From Stenotrophomonas rhizophila (lineage in GTDB: Bacteria; Pseudomonadota; Gammaproteobacteria; Xanthomonadales; Xanthomonadaceae), in contig NZ_RCDC01000007.1 of the NCBI RefSeq assembly GCF_003651185.1, positions 186,001-250,000 of the forward strand: a stretch of 64,000 bases of DNA, written 5' to 3'. Position numbers and translations under genes: made by a program. Under the pieces are notes generated by a model. That model was given only the letters and a program-made list of their open reading frames with translations. It had not been told where the DNA came from and did no database searches. Positions 36,617 to 46,385 of this stretch are shown in pieces. Numbering within the stretch: position 1 is the first letter of the stretch; the number at the start of each line of letters is the position of its first letter.

Positions 36617-38290
36617 ATGCGTCCGACCGCTCTTGCCACCCTGATGGCCTGCCTGCTGGCCGGCACCGCGCAGGCCGATGTGCGCCTGCTGACCGCCGCG
36701 ACCATCCATACCGGGGATCCCGACGCGCCCGCCGCCACTGCGCTGGCGTGGGATACCGACACCGGGCGCGTGCTCGCCGTTGGTGATCGGCAGGCACTGT
36801 TGACGCTGTATCCACTGGCGGCGCTGACCGACGTCGGCGAGGCCACCGTGATCCCGGGGCTGATCGATGCGCATGCACACCTGATGTTCCTGGGCGGCAC
36901 GCTGATGCAGGCCGATCTCACCGGTGCGACCAGTACCCAGGACATCGTGGCGCGCCTGCAGCGCTTTGCGGCCGACAACCCCGAGGGCTGGCTGCTGGGC
37001 AGCGGCTGGGACCAGAACCGGTGGCCGGACAAGCAGTTCCCGACCGTGGCCGATCTCGACACGGCGTTCCCGGACCGACCGGTCTGGTTGGGTCGCATCG
37101 ATGGTCACGCGGGCTGGGGCAACAGCGCGGCATTGCGCGCGGTCGCACGGCAGCCCGGCCAACGCGCGCTGAAGGGCAGCTGGCAGCCGGCCGGTGGTCG
37201 CATCGTGCGCGATGCGAAGGGGCAGCCGAGCGGGGTGTTCGTCGATGAAGCCATGACCCTGGTGCAGGCGGCGATCCCAACGCCCAGCGACGCAGCCCGC
37301 GAGCAGATGCTGACCCGCGCACTGGATAGAGCGGTCAGCCAAGGCCTGACCGGTGTGCACGACATGGGCGTATCGCGCGCCGATCTGGCTCTGATGCGCC
37401 GCTTCGCCGATGCCGGCACGCTGCCGCTGCGTATCGATGCGTATGCCGATGGTAATGGCGATGCGCTGGCTGATCTGTGTGCACAGGGCGCGTACCAGCA
37501 TCCCGGTGGCCGCCTTGAAATGCGCGGGGTCAAGCTGTTCATGGATGGCGCGCTGGGCAGCCGCGGCGCCGCGCTGCTGGCCGACTACAGCGACGACCCG
37601 CACAACCGCGGCTTGCTGGTGACCTCGCCGGCCGAGTTTGAAACGGCGGTGCGCAAAGCCGATACCTGTCATGTCCAGGTCGCCACCCATGCGATCGGCG
37701 ATCGAGGCAACCGGATCGCGCTGGACACCTACGCCAGGGTGCTGGGCGAGCGTCGCAGCAGCGATCATCGCTGGCGGATCGAGCATGCGCAGGTGGTGGC
37801 GCTGGAGGACATTCCGCGCTTTGCCCAGCTCGGCGTGATCGCCTCGATGCAACCTGCCCACGCCACCTCGGACATGGGCTGGGCGCAGGATCGGGTCGGT
37901 CCCGAGCGCATCCTCGGGGCCTATGCGTGGCGGCGGATGCTGGGCTCCGGTGCCCGGCTCGCGCTTGGTTCGGACTTCCCGGTGGAACAGGTGGATCCGC
38001 GCCTGGGCCTGTATGCCGCGGTCACCCGCCAGGACCGTGCGGGCCAACCGCCGGGCGGCTGGCAGCCCGATCAGCGCCTGACCGCGGCCGAAGCGCTGCG
38101 CGGGTTCACCGCCGATGCCGCGTGGGCAGGCCATGACGAGGCCCAGGTCGGCCGGTTGCAGCCCGGCCTGCACGCGGATTTCGTCGTGCTTGATCGCGAT
38201 CCGCTCAGCATCGCCCCGGCCGACCTGGCCGACCTGCAGGTGCGTTCGACCTGGGTCGATGGCGCACCGGTGTACGACACGACGCGTTGA
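36617..38290 (+). CDS. Exported amidohydrolase (YtcJ-like)
   Basis: A 557-residue metal-dependent hydrolase with a signal peptide (about 1-20, ending AQA; five-codon-longer start also possible). The metal-binding VIPGLIDAHAHLMF lies near 77-90. Further ligand regions are MDGALGSRGAALLADYSDDP, CHVQVATHAIGDRGN and the late LALGSDFPVEQVDPRLGLY. This is the YtcJ-like amidohydrolase_3 family, whose substrates range from N-acyl to formamide compounds. The physiological substrate is unknown, and location is probably periplasmic. Confidence 0.9.
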   Translation: MRPTALATLMACLLAGTAQADVRLLTAATIHTGDPDAPAATALAWDTDTGRVLAVGDRQALLTLYPLAALTDVGEATVIPGLIDAHAHLMFLGGTLMQADLTGATSTQDIVARLQRFAADNPEGWLLGSGWDQNRWPDKQFPTVADLDTAFPDRPVWLGRIDGHAGWGNSAALRAVARQPGQRALKGSWQPAGGRIVRDAKGQPSGVFVDEAMTLVQAAIPTPSDAAREQMLTRALDRAVSQGLTGVHDMGVSRADLALMRRFADAGTLPLRIDAYADGNGDALADLCAQGAYQHPGGRLEMRGVKLFMDGALGSRGAALLADYSDDPHNRGLLVTSPAEFETAVRKADTCHVQVATHAIGDRGNRIALDTYARVLGERRSSDHRWRIEHAQVVALEDIPRFAQLGVIASMQPAHATSDMGWAQDRVGPERILGAYAWRRMLGSGARLALGSDFPVEQVDPRLGLYAAVTRQDRAGQPPGGWQPDQRLTAAEALRGFTADAAWAGHDEAQVGRLQPGLHADFVVLDRDPLSIAPADLADLQVRSTWVDGAPVYDTTR

Positions 38291-38306
38291 CGCGCCGCCG
38301 CCGGGA

Positions 38307-39182
38307 TCACCAGTCCAGCGTGCCGCGGATGACGGTCTGCACCTGGCCGCCGGACCAGACATCGCCATGGTCATCGATGCGCAGGGTCAGGCGCGCATCG
38401 TGGCCCACTTCACGGCCCTGGCTGACGACGTAGCCGTGCGCGGTGCCGGGCAGCGCATCGCGGCTGTCCAGCCACGCGGCCAGTACCGCATTGGCCGCAC
38501 CGGAGGCGGCATCTTCAAAGCGACGGCCATTGCCGACGAACGCACGCACCGCCAGATCCCACGCCTGGCCCTGGCTGCGTGCATAGGCGAATACCCCCAT
38601 GCTGTCGGTGGCCTCGGCCAAGGTGGCCACGGCATCCCAATCGGGGGTGAGCGCGCGCAGGGCGGCCTCGTCAGCGAGTTCCACCACCCACCAGCTGCGG
38701 CCACCGGCCATGCGCGCCGGCGGCAGATTGCCCAGCGGCCAGCCCGCCAGCGCGGCCTGCAGGCGCGGGTCGGCGGCAGTGGTCACTTCGGCCACCGCGG
38801 CGCGCGGGGTACGGATCGCGATGGTGCGGGCGTCACCGCTGCCATCCACCCGCAGCGGCAGGGCACCGGCGATGCCGTCCTGGACCAGCACGCCCTCGAC
38901 CGGTGCGGCCACGCCCAGCTCCAGCACGGCATGCGCGGTGCCCACGCTGGGGTGGCCGGCGAACGGAACTTCCTTCTGCGGGCTGAACATCCGGATGCCG
39001 TAGCTCGCGCCCGGGGCGGTAGGCGGGAACACGAAGGTGGTCTCCGGCAGGCGGGTCCAGCGGGCGATGGCCTGCATCGCCGTCTCGTCCAGGCCCTGTG
39101 CATCGAGCACGACGGCCAGCGGGTTGCCGGCGCCGGGGTAGGGCGAGAACACATCCAGCTGCAGGAAACGACGGGAGGTCAT
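38307..39182 (-). CDS. PhzF-family isomerase-like protein
   Basis: A 291-residue PhzF-fold protein: N-terminal FLQLDVFSPYPGAGNPLAVVLDAQ, catalytic-Glu region TRLPETTFVFPP, and VPFAGHPSVGTAHAVLE are all characteristic. Despite the family name there is no phenazine cluster here, so it is a generic diaminopimelate-epimerase-fold enzyme of unknown substrate. It converges on the amidohydrolase gene and is divergent from lysAC. Confidence 0.9.
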   Translation of the reverse strand: MTSRRFLQLDVFSPYPGAGNPLAVVLDAQGLDETAMQAIARWTRLPETTFVFPPTAPGASYGIRMFSPQKEVPFAGHPSVGTAHAVLELGVAAPVEGVLVQDGIAGALPLRVDGSGDARTIAIRTPRAAVAEVTTAADPRLQAALAGWPLGNLPPARMAGGRSWWVVELADEAALRALTPDWDAVATLAEATDSMGVFAYARSQGQAWDLAVRAFVGNGRRFEDAASGAANAVLAAWLDSRDALPGTAHGYVVSQGREVGHDARLTLRIDDHGDVWSGGQVQTVIRGTLDW

Positions 39183-39332
39183 GGCGGGGCGCTCAAGGAA
39201 AAACGGGCGGGCAGCTTACCAACCGGGGCCGCATTGCGGGCCCGGCCCCTGCAACGGGCAGGCTTGGCATAGAATCGGGGGTTCGGCCCGGCGTGCCGGG
39301 CGATCCCCCTCACTACCCAAACCTCCACCTCC

Positions 39333-41936
39333 ATGTCAGCTTCCCCCCTTGTCGATCGCTGGATCGTACTGAAGTTCGGCGGCACCTCCGTGTCGCGTCG
39401 TCACCGCTGGGACACCATCGGCAAACTGGCGAAAAAACGGGCGGAAGAAACGGGCTCGCGCGTGCTGGTGGTGGTATCGGCGCTGTCCGGGGTGACCAAC
39501 GAACTCACCGCGATCGCCGATGGCGCCGCCGACAGCCGCGACCGTGTCGCCGCGCTGGTCGCGCGCCACCGCGAATTCCTGACCGAGCTGGCGCTGGACG
39601 CCACCGCGCTGGACGTGCGTCTGGACGCGCTGGCCGGGCTGCTGGACGATCCGCGTGCCGCCGCTCGGCCGCTGGAGTGGCAGGCCGAGGTGCTGGGCCA
39701 GGGCGAACTGCTGTCCTCGACCGTCGGTGCGGCCTATCTGCGCGCCAGTGGCCTGGATTTCGGCTGGATGGATGCCCGTGAGTGGCTCGATGCACTGCCG
39801 CCGCAGCCCAGCCAGAGCGAGTGGTCGCAGCGGCTGTCGGTAAACTGCCAGTGGCGTGCCGAGGCCGATTGGGCCGCGCGTTTCCGCGCCCAGCCGACCC
39901 GCATGCTGATCACCCAGGGCTTCATCTCCCGCCATGCCGATGGGGGCACCGCCATCCTCGGTCGCGGCGGTTCGGATACCTCGGCGGCGTACTTCGGTGC
40001 GCTGCTCGGCGCCAGCCGCGTGGAGATCTGGACCGATGTGCCGGGCATGTTCAGCGCCAACCCGAAGGACGTGCCCGACGCGCGCCTGCTGACCCGCCTG
40101 GACTATTACGAAGCGCAGGAAATCGCGACGACCGGCGCCAAGGTGCTGCACCCGCGTTCGATCAAGCCGTGCCGCGATGCCGGCGTGCCGATGGCGATCC
40201 TGGATACCGAGCGCCCCGAGCTGCCGGGCACCAGCATCGATGGCAATGCCGCGGCGGTGCCGGGTGTGAAGGCGATCAGCCGCCGCAACGGCATCGTGCT
40301 GGTCTCGATGGAAGGCATCGGCATGTGGCAGCAGGTCGGCTTCCTGGCCGACGTGTTCGGGCTGTTCAAGAAGCACGGCCTCTCCGTGGACCTGATCGGT
40401 TCGGCCGAAACCAACGTGACCGTCTCGCTGGACCCGTCCGAAAACCTGGTCAGCACCGATGTGCTGGCCGCGCTGTCGGCCGACCTGTCGCAGATCTGCA
40501 AGGTCAAGATCATCGTGCCGTGCGCGGCGATCACCCTGGTCGGCCGCGGCATGCGCTCGATGCTGCACAAGCTCTCGGACGTGTGGGCCACCTTCGGCCG
40601 CGAACGCGTGCACATGATTTCGCAGTCGTCCAATGACTTGAACCTGACCTTCGTCATCGACGAGGCGGATGCGGACGGCCTGCTGCCGATCCTGCACGCC
40701 GAACTGATCGACAGCGGCGCGATGCCGGTGGAAGAGGGCGAAGTGTTCGGCCCGCGCTGGCGCGAAATCGCCGGCACCATCCGCCCGCGCGAAACCGCCT
40801 GGTGGCGGGGCCAGCGCGAGCACCTGCTGACGCTCGCCCAGGCCGGGACGCCGCGCTACGTCTACAACCTGCCAACGGTGCGGGCGCGTGCGCGCGCGCT
40901 GAACGCGATCAAGGCGATCGACCAGCGTTACTACGCGATCAAGGCCAACTCGCACCCGGCTATCCTGGAAGTGCTGGAGCAGGAAGGCTTCGGCCTGGAG
41001 TGCGTGTCGCACGGCGAGCTCAAGCATGTGTTCAACACCCTGCCGACGCTGTCGCCCAAGCGCGTGCTGTTCACCCCCAGCTTCGCGCCGCATGCTGAGT
41101 ACGATGCCGCGTTCGCGCTGGGCGTGACCGTTACCCTGGACAACGTGGAAGCGCTGCAGCGCTGGCCGGAACTGTTCAGCAACCGCGAGCTGTGGCTGCG
41201 CGTGGATCTGGGCCGTGGCGAAGGCCACCATGCCAAGGTCCGCACCGGCGGCAAGGACTCCAAGTTCGGCCTGCCGATCGCCCGCGTGGGTGAATTTGTC
41301 CGCATTGCCGGCGAGCTGGGCACCCGCGTGGTCGGCCTGCATGCGCACCTGGGCAGCGGCGTGGAAACCGCGCAGCACTGGCGCCTGATGTGCGATGAAC
41401 TGGCCGGGTTCGCCCGCCGCATCGGCAGCATCGAGACCATCGATATCGGCGGTGGCCTGCCGATCCCGTACAGCGCCGACGACGAGCCGTTCGATCTGGA
41501 GGCCTGGGCGATCGGCCTGGCCGAAGTGAAGGCCGTGCACCCGGCATTCCGCTTGGCGATCGAGCCGGGTCGCTACCTGGTGGCCGAGTCCGGCGTGCTG
41601 CTGGCGCGGGCCACCCAGGTGGTGGAGAAGGATGGCATCCGCCGCGTCGGTCTGGATGCGGGCATGAACACGCTGATGCGTCCGGCCCTATACGACGCCT
41701 GGCATGACATCGAGAACCTCAGCCGCCTGAGTGGCTACTCCGAAGCGATGTTCGATGTGGTCGGCCCGATCTGCGAATCCAGCGATGTGTTCGGCAAGCG
41801 CCGCCGCCTGCCGGCCTCGACCGCGCCGGACGATGTGATGCTGATCGCCGATGCCGGCGCGTATGGCTACGTCATGGCCAACACCTACAACCAGCGCGAG
41901 CTGCCGCGCGAGGACGTCATCGATGATGGCCCTTGA
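39333..41936 (+). CDS. lysAC: Bifunctional aspartate kinase / diaminopimelate decarboxylase
   Basis: An 867-residue fusion. The N-terminal half (about 10-470) is aspartate kinase with KFGGTS (14-19), GRGGSDTSAAYFGALLGA and two ACT-type regulatory segments. The C-terminal half (about 490-865) is PLP-dependent diaminopimelate decarboxylase with the lysine in RYYAIKANSHP and HLGSGVETAQHW. It joins the first and last steps of lysine synthesis in one chain. The fusion is a lineage feature of Xanthomonadales. murL-murD2 follow, so meso-DAP flow and peptidoglycan precursor genes are neighbours. Confidence 0.96.
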   Translation: MSASPLVDRWIVLKFGGTSVSRRHRWDTIGKLAKKRAEETGSRVLVVVSALSGVTNELTAIADGAADSRDRVAALVARHREFLTELALDATALDVRLDALAGLLDDPRAAARPLEWQAEVLGQGELLSSTVGAAYLRASGLDFGWMDAREWLDALPPQPSQSEWSQRLSVNCQWRAEADWAARFRAQPTRMLITQGFISRHADGGTAILGRGGSDTSAAYFGALLGASRVEIWTDVPGMFSANPKDVPDARLLTRLDYYEAQEIATTGAKVLHPRSIKPCRDAGVPMAILDTERPELPGTSIDGNAAAVPGVKAISRRNGIVLVSMEGIGMWQQVGFLADVFGLFKKHGLSVDLIGSAETNVTVSLDPSENLVSTDVLAALSADLSQICKVKIIVPCAAITLVGRGMRSMLHKLSDVWATFGRERVHMISQSSNDLNLTFVIDEADADGLLPILHAELIDSGAMPVEEGEVFGPRWREIAGTIRPRETAWWRGQREHLLTLAQAGTPRYVYNLPTVRARARALNAIKAIDQRYYAIKANSHPAILEVLEQEGFGLECVSHGELKHVFNTLPTLSPKRVLFTPSFAPHAEYDAAFALGVTVTLDNVEALQRWPELFSNRELWLRVDLGRGEGHHAKVRTGGKDSKFGLPIARVGEFVRIAGELGTRVVGLHAHLGSGVETAQHWRLMCDELAGFARRIGSIETIDIGGGLPIPYSADDEPFDLEAWAIGLAEVKAVHPAFRLAIEPGRYLVAESGVLLARATQVVEKDGIRRVGLDAGMNTLMRPALYDAWHDIENLSRLSGYSEAMFDVVGPICESSDVFGKRRRLPASTAPDDVMLIADAGAYGYVMANTYNQRELPREDVIDDGP

Positions 41937-41969
41937 CCGCTGCCTGTCGCCTTCCAAACCGGATACACC

Positions 41970-43322
41970 ATGACTGCTTTTGATAAACACCAGGTTGCCG
42001 TTTTCCGCTTCGTCCGCTGCGACTTCGCCGCGGACACCGGTGTGGCGCAGCTGGTCTATGCCTTCGATGACGGCCCGGAGCTGATCGAGACGGTGACCAT
42101 CCCGGGCGCGCCGTTCGTGCTCGACGGTGACCGCGCCGAGGCGGTGCAGCGCGCCCTGCGCCTGCTGCACCTGATGGCCGGGGTGAGCTACTACAAGGCC
42201 GGCGTGCCCGAGCAGGTGCGCATCGACAGCTACACCATTGACGCGGCCACCGCGGCGCTGGTCGAGACGGTGTACCTCAACGGCCTGGGCGAATTCGCCT
42301 ACCGCAATGGCCTGAACCTGCGTGGCCGCTTCCGCCTGCCGGTCGAGGGCGACGCCTTCGCCGCACCGGCGCTGGGCCTGCGCGAACACGCGCTGGTCGC
42401 CATCGGCGGCGGCAAGGATTCGCTGGTCAGCATTGAAGCGCTGCGCAGCCTGGGTATCGCCGAAACGGTCACGTGGATTGGCGGTTCGCAGCTGATCCGT
42501 GCCTGCGCCGAGCGCACCGGCCTGCCGATCCTCAACATCGGCCGCACGCTGGCCCCGGAGCTGTTCGAGCTCAACCGCCAGGGCGCCTGGAACGGCCATA
42601 TCCCGGTCACCGCGGTGAACTCGGCGATCCTGGTGCTGGCCGCAGTGCTGCAGGGCGTGGACCAGGTGGTGTTCTCCAACGAGCGCTCGGCCAGCTATGG
42701 CAGCCAGATTCCGGGCACCGGCGAGGTCAATCACCAGTGGTCGAAGGGCTGGGCGTTCGAACAGGCCTTCGGTGAGCATCTGGAACGCCACGTCGCCGCG
42801 GACCTGCACTATTACTCGCTGCTGCGCCCGCTCTCGGAGCTGGCGGTGGCGCGTCAGTTCGCCAAGAGCGATGTCTACGACGCGCATTTCTCCAGCTGCA
42901 ACCGCAATTTCCACATCCTGGGCGAGCGACCGGTGAACCGCTGGTGCGGCGTCTGCCCGAAGTGCCACTTCGTGTTCCTGGCGCTGGCCCCGTTCATGCC
43001 CAAGATGCGCCTGGTCGGCATCTTCGGCCGCAACCTGCTCGACGATATCGAGCAGGCCCCGGGCTTTGATGCGCTGCTGGAGTTCCAGGACCACAAGCCG
43101 TTCGAGTGCGTGGGCGAAGGCCGCGAATCGCGCGCTGCGATGGCGACCCTGGCCGCGCGCCCGGAATGGAATGAAGACGCGCTGGTGAAGCGCTTCGTCC
43201 ACGAGATCCGCCCGCAGCTGGATGCCACTGAACTGCAGATCGAACCGCTGCTGGCACTGGAAGGCCAGCACCGCATTCCGCCGGCGATCTGGGAGCGTCT
43301 GCGTGCGAATTTCGCAGCTTGA
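41970..43322 (+). CDS. murL: UDP-MurNAc-L-Ala-L-Glu epimerase
   Basis: A 450-residue MurL, which converts the L-Glu of UDP-MurNAc-L-Ala-L-Glu to D-Glu using ATP, replacing the usual MurI glutamate racemase route. This activity was established in Xanthomonas oryzae. An ATP-site-like [18 protein letters not shown] and the Cys-rich [13 protein letters not shown] are visible. Its last 20 bases overlap murD2, and the pair is diagnostic. Confidence 0.95.
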   Translation: MTAFDKHQVAVFRFVRCDFAADTGVAQLVYAFDDGPELIETVTIPGAPFVLDGDRAEAVQRALRLLHLMAGVSYYKAGVPEQVRIDSYTIDAATAALVETVYLNGLGEFAYRNGLNLRGRFRLPVEGDAFAAPALGLREHALVAIGGGKDSLVSIEALRSLGIAETVTWIGGSQLIRACAERTGLPILNIGRTLAPELFELNRQGAWNGHIPVTAVNSAILVLAAVLQGVDQVVFSNERSASYGSQIPGTGEVNHQWSKGWAFEQAFGEHLERHVAADLHYYSLLRPLSELAVARQFAKSDVYDAHFSSCNRNFHILGERPVNRWCGVCPKCHFVFLALAPFMPKMRLVGIFGRNLLDDIEQAPGFDALLEFQDHKPFECVGEGRESRAAMATLAARPEWNEDALVKRFVHEIRPQLDATELQIEPLLALEGQHRIPPAIWERLRANFAA

Positions 43323-44712
43323 AGGCAAGCGCGTTGCGTTGTGGGGCTGGGGACGTGAGGGGCGCGCCGCGTTCCGCGTCCTGCAGCAGCGGTTGCCGTC
43401 GCTGCCGCTGACGTTGTTCTGCCCGGAGGCCGAGGCCGCCGGTGCGCGTGAGGAAACCCAGGGGGCGCTGACGGTTCGTTCGGATGTCACCGGCCTGGCG
43501 CTGGCCGCCTTCGAGGTGGTGATCAAATCGCCGGGTATCAGCCCGTATGGCGAGGCAGCCCTGCACGCCACCGCGCAGGGCACGCAGTTCATCGGCGGTA
43601 CCTCGCTGTGGTTCGCCGAGCACGCCGCTGCCGACGGCATCGTGCACGACACCGTGTGCGTGACCGGTACCAAGGGCAAGAGCACCACCACCGCGCTGCT
43701 GGCACATCTGCTGCGTGCTTCGGGCGCGCGCACCGGGCTGATCGGCAACATCGGCCTGCCGCTGCTGGAAGTGCTGGCCCCGCAGCCGGTGCCGCAGTAC
43801 TGGGCAGTGGAACTGTCCAGCTACCAGACCGGCGAGGTCGCGCGCAGTGGCGCGCACCCGCAGGTCGCCATCGTGCTGAACCTGTTCCCCGAGCACCTGG
43901 ATTGGCACGGCAGCGAAGCACGCTACATCGACGACAAGCTGCAGCTGGTCACCGGGGCCGCGCCGCGGAGCGCGGTGCTCAACGCGGCCGACCCGCACCT
44001 GGCGGGGTTGTCGTTGCCGGAGAGCGAGGTCATCTGGTTCAACCAGCCGTTGGGCTGGCACATGCGCGGCGATGTCGTGCATCGCGGCGAGCAGGCCGTG
44101 TTCGACACCTCACACACGCCGCTGCCCGGCCGACACAACCGCGGCAACCTGTGCGCGGTGCTGGCGGCGATCGAGGCGCTGGGCCTGGACGCGGTGGCAC
44201 TGGCCCCGGCGGTGCAGGACTTCCGCCCGCTCCCCAACCGCCTGCAGACCATCGGTACGCGCGAGGGGATCACCTTCGTCAACGATTCGATCAGCACCAC
44301 GCCGCACGCAAGTCTGGCGGCGCTGGAGTGCTTCGCCGATCGCCGCATCGCGCTGCTGGTGGGCGGGCATGATCGTGGCCTGGACTGGCACGACTTCGTC
44401 GCGCACATGGCGCACGACGTGCCGCCGGTGGAGATCGTCACGATGGGCGCCAACGGCCCGCGCATCCACGCGCTGCTGCAGCCGCTGGCCGGTGCAGGCC
44501 GTTTCGGTCTGCATGCCGCCGCCGATCTGCCCGAGGCCATGCGGCTGGCGCAGTCCGCGCTCGGCGGGCAGGGCGGGGTGGTGCTGTTGTCGCCGGGTGC
44601 GCCGAGCTACGGCGTGTACCGCGACTACGTCGCCCGTGGCCGCCACTTCGCCGAACTGGCCGGCTTTGATCCGGACCAGATCACCGCGATTCCGGGCATC
44701 GGGATCGCCTGA
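43303..44712 (+). CDS. murD2: UDP-MurNAc-L-Ala--L-glutamate ligase MurD2
   Basis: A 469-residue Mur ligase that adds L-Glu (not D-Glu) to UDP-MurNAc-L-Ala; MurL then epimerises it. The GTG start is chosen to align [15 protein letters not shown] with the Mur ligase N-domain. P-loop TGTKGKST is at 121-128, and [16 protein letters not shown] with GGHDRGLDW mark the C-terminal ligase domains. The 20-base overlap with murL implies coupled translation. Confidence 0.94.
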   Translation: MRISQLEGKRVALWGWGREGRAAFRVLQQRLPSLPLTLFCPEAEAAGAREETQGALTVRSDVTGLALAAFEVVIKSPGISPYGEAALHATAQGTQFIGGTSLWFAEHAAADGIVHDTVCVTGTKGKSTTTALLAHLLRASGARTGLIGNIGLPLLEVLAPQPVPQYWAVELSSYQTGEVARSGAHPQVAIVLNLFPEHLDWHGSEARYIDDKLQLVTGAAPRSAVLNAADPHLAGLSLPESEVIWFNQPLGWHMRGDVVHRGEQAVFDTSHTPLPGRHNRGNLCAVLAAIEALGLDAVALAPAVQDFRPLPNRLQTIGTREGITFVNDSISTTPHASLAALECFADRRIALLVGGHDRGLDWHDFVAHMAHDVPPVEIVTMGANGPRIHALLQPLAGAGRFGLHAAADLPEAMRLAQSALGGQGGVVLLSPGAPSYGVYRDYVARGRHFAELAGFDPDQITAIPGIGIA

Positions 44713-44776
44713 TCTGCTCTACCCTGGGGCGACGCGGGATACGTCATCCACCCTGGTTACGCCGGTGATGCAGGCA

Positions 44777-45385
44777 TCAGGCTTCTTCTTCATCGATGAA
44801 CGCGTAGTCCCCGTCGATGAGCTGCTGCAGATAAACATCGAAGCTCGGCGCGATCACCCGGTAGCTGTCCGGGTCGTGCAGGTAGCGCACCACCTGGCCG
44901 GCCGTGCCGCCCGGTGCGGGATCGAAATCCAGATACAGCACCGAGGTGCCACCGTTGTTCATGCAGTGCGAGAAGCACAGGCGCTTGCCCATCGGCAGAT
45001 CCGCGTCAATGCCCTCGCCAAGAATCTCGGGGTCTTCCTCCAGCCACTCCTCGTAGATCGAGCGGATGCTGTCATCCCACTGCGCGCTGTCCTCGAATAC
45101 CTGCGCTACCGAGCGCAGGTAGTAGGGGTAGTGCCCCTCCTCGACATCCGAGCCCAGCATCAGTACCACCGCCTCGCCACCCGGGTAGGTGCGGAAATGC
45201 GTGCCATCGACCCGCGTCAGCAGCGCAACCAGGCTCTCGGGCACCTGCGGCCAGCGCTCGCGCAGGCGCGCCAGATCGGCCGCGCTGGCGCCCTCGACCC
45301 AGGCCCACATCCGCGCATCGTCTTCGGGCAGGCGCGGCACCAGGCCGGAAAGGAAGCGGTCGACAAGGCTCATGAGCTGTTCCAT
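44777..45385 (-). CDS. SMI1/KNR4-family protein
   Basis: A 202-residue soluble acidic protein with the SMI1/KNR4 (SUKH-like) layout: LRERWPQVPESLVALLTRVDG near 40-60 and SVLYLDFDPAPGGTAGQVVRY near 150-170. SUKH proteins include contact-toxin immunity proteins, but no toxin gene is adjacent, so a housekeeping role is equally possible. Start is MEQLMSL; the Met at residue 5 is an alternative. Confidence 0.8.
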   Translation of the reverse strand: MEQLMSLVDRFLSGLVPRLPEDDARMWAWVEGASAADLARLRERWPQVPESLVALLTRVDGTHFRTYPGGEAVVLMLGSDVEEGHYPYYLRSVAQVFEDSAQWDDSIRSIYEEWLEEDPEILGEGIDADLPMGKRLCFSHCMNNGGTSVLYLDFDPAPGGTAGQVVRYLHDPDSYRVIAPSFDVYLQQLIDGDYAFIDEEEA

Positions 45386-45555
45386 GCACAGGGGCCGGCC
45401 AGCCTGCCATAACAGGGACGGAGGTAGTTAATTCAGATGAGGTCGGGCGTGGCCGGCCTGTCAGATCACGGGGTTGCACGTCGCGCCGGCGCGTCTACAC
45501 GGTCCCGTCAGCCGACCGTCATACACTCGGGGCTCTTTCTGTCGGGAGCAGGCGC

Positions 45556-46356
45556 ATGAACACGCAATGGCGGTGGGGTGCAGCGGTACTGTTGGGCATG
45601 ACGGCGCTGCCCGCGCTGGCGGCGATGCAGGCCAAGCCGGTGGAGTGGACCCAGGATGGCACCACCTTCAGCGGGGTGCTGGTCTATGACGACAGTGACA
45701 ACGACAAACGCCCGGGCCTGGTGATGGTGCCCAACTGGAAGGGCGTCAACGAGTCGGCCATCGCCAAGGCCAAGCAGCTGGCCGGCGATGACTACGTGGT
45801 GCTGGTGGCCGATGTGTACGGCAAGGGCGTGCGCCCGAAGACCGACGCCGAGGCGGGTCCGGTGGCGACCAAGCTGCGCAATGACCGTCCCGTGCTGCGG
45901 GCGCGTGCGCTCAAGGCGATCGAGGTGCTGAAGGCGCAGGCCGGCAAGGCACCGCTGGATGCCAGCCGGATCGGCGCGGTCGGGTTCTGCTTCGGCGGCA
46001 CCACGGTGCTGGAGCTGGCGCGCGCTGGCGCACCGCTGGCCGGTGTGGTCAGCCTGCACGGTGGGCTGGGCTCGCCGCTGCCGGCCAAGGCCGGTGGAAC
46101 CCATCCCTCCGTGCTGGTGCTCAATGGCGCCGACGACAAGAGCGTGAGCAAGGACGACATCGCCAGCTTCGAGCAGGAAATGAATGCTGCGAAGGTGGAC
46201 TGGGAGTTCACCAACTACAGCGGCGCGGTGCACTGCTTTGCCGAGTCGGATGCGAACAGTCCGCCGGGGTGCCAGTACAACGAACGCGCGGCCAAGCGCG
46301 CGTGGAAGGCGCTGGACGAGTTCTTCGAGGAGCGGTTCGAGACGACACGCCGGTAG
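45556..46356 (+). CDS. Exported dienelactone hydrolase-family protein
   Basis: A 266-residue alpha/beta hydrolase with a signal peptide (about 1-22). The nucleophile is Cys145 in VGFCFGG, as in true dienelactone hydrolases; the Asp region is LNGADDKSV and the His lies in GAVHCFAE. The substrate is unknown. The TAG stop is part of the GTAG head of a SMAG-like repeat. Confidence 0.9.
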   Translation: MNTQWRWGAAVLLGMTALPALAAMQAKPVEWTQDGTTFSGVLVYDDSDNDKRPGLVMVPNWKGVNESAIAKAKQLAGDDYVVLVADVYGKGVRPKTDAEAGPVATKLRNDRPVLRARALKAIEVLKAQAGKAPLDASRIGAVGFCFGGTTVLELARAGAPLAGVVSLHGGLGSPLPAKAGGTHPSVLVLNGADDKSVSKDDIASFEQEMNAAKVDWEFTNYSGAVHCFAESDANSPPGCQYNERAAKRAWKALDEFFEERFETTRR

Positions 46357-46376
46357 GTGCCGACCGTTGGTCGGCA
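46353..46376 (+). repeat. GTAG-headed hairpin (SMAG type)
   Basis: GTAG is followed by a nine-pair stem GTGCCGACC / GGTCGGCAC with loop GTT. The head overlaps the stop codon of the dienelactone hydrolase gene. It separates that gene from convergent ispB and may act as terminator. Confidence 0.78.
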
Positions 46377-46385
46377 CGCCTCCGG

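Noticed and set aside
38307..39182. Phenazine biosynthesis role for the PhzF-like gene
   Set aside because: No other phz genes are present; PhzF-fold proteins are widespread outside phenazine clusters.
39183..39332. Lysine riboswitch before lysAC
   Set aside because: Only 150 bases are available and I could not recognise the conserved core or a five-helix arrangement; nothing supports it beyond the pathway.
39336..41540. Minus-strand 734-codon frame opposite lysAC
   Set aside because: Shadow of a strongly supported fusion gene; its His/Gln/Arg-rich translation is typical of the antisense frame.
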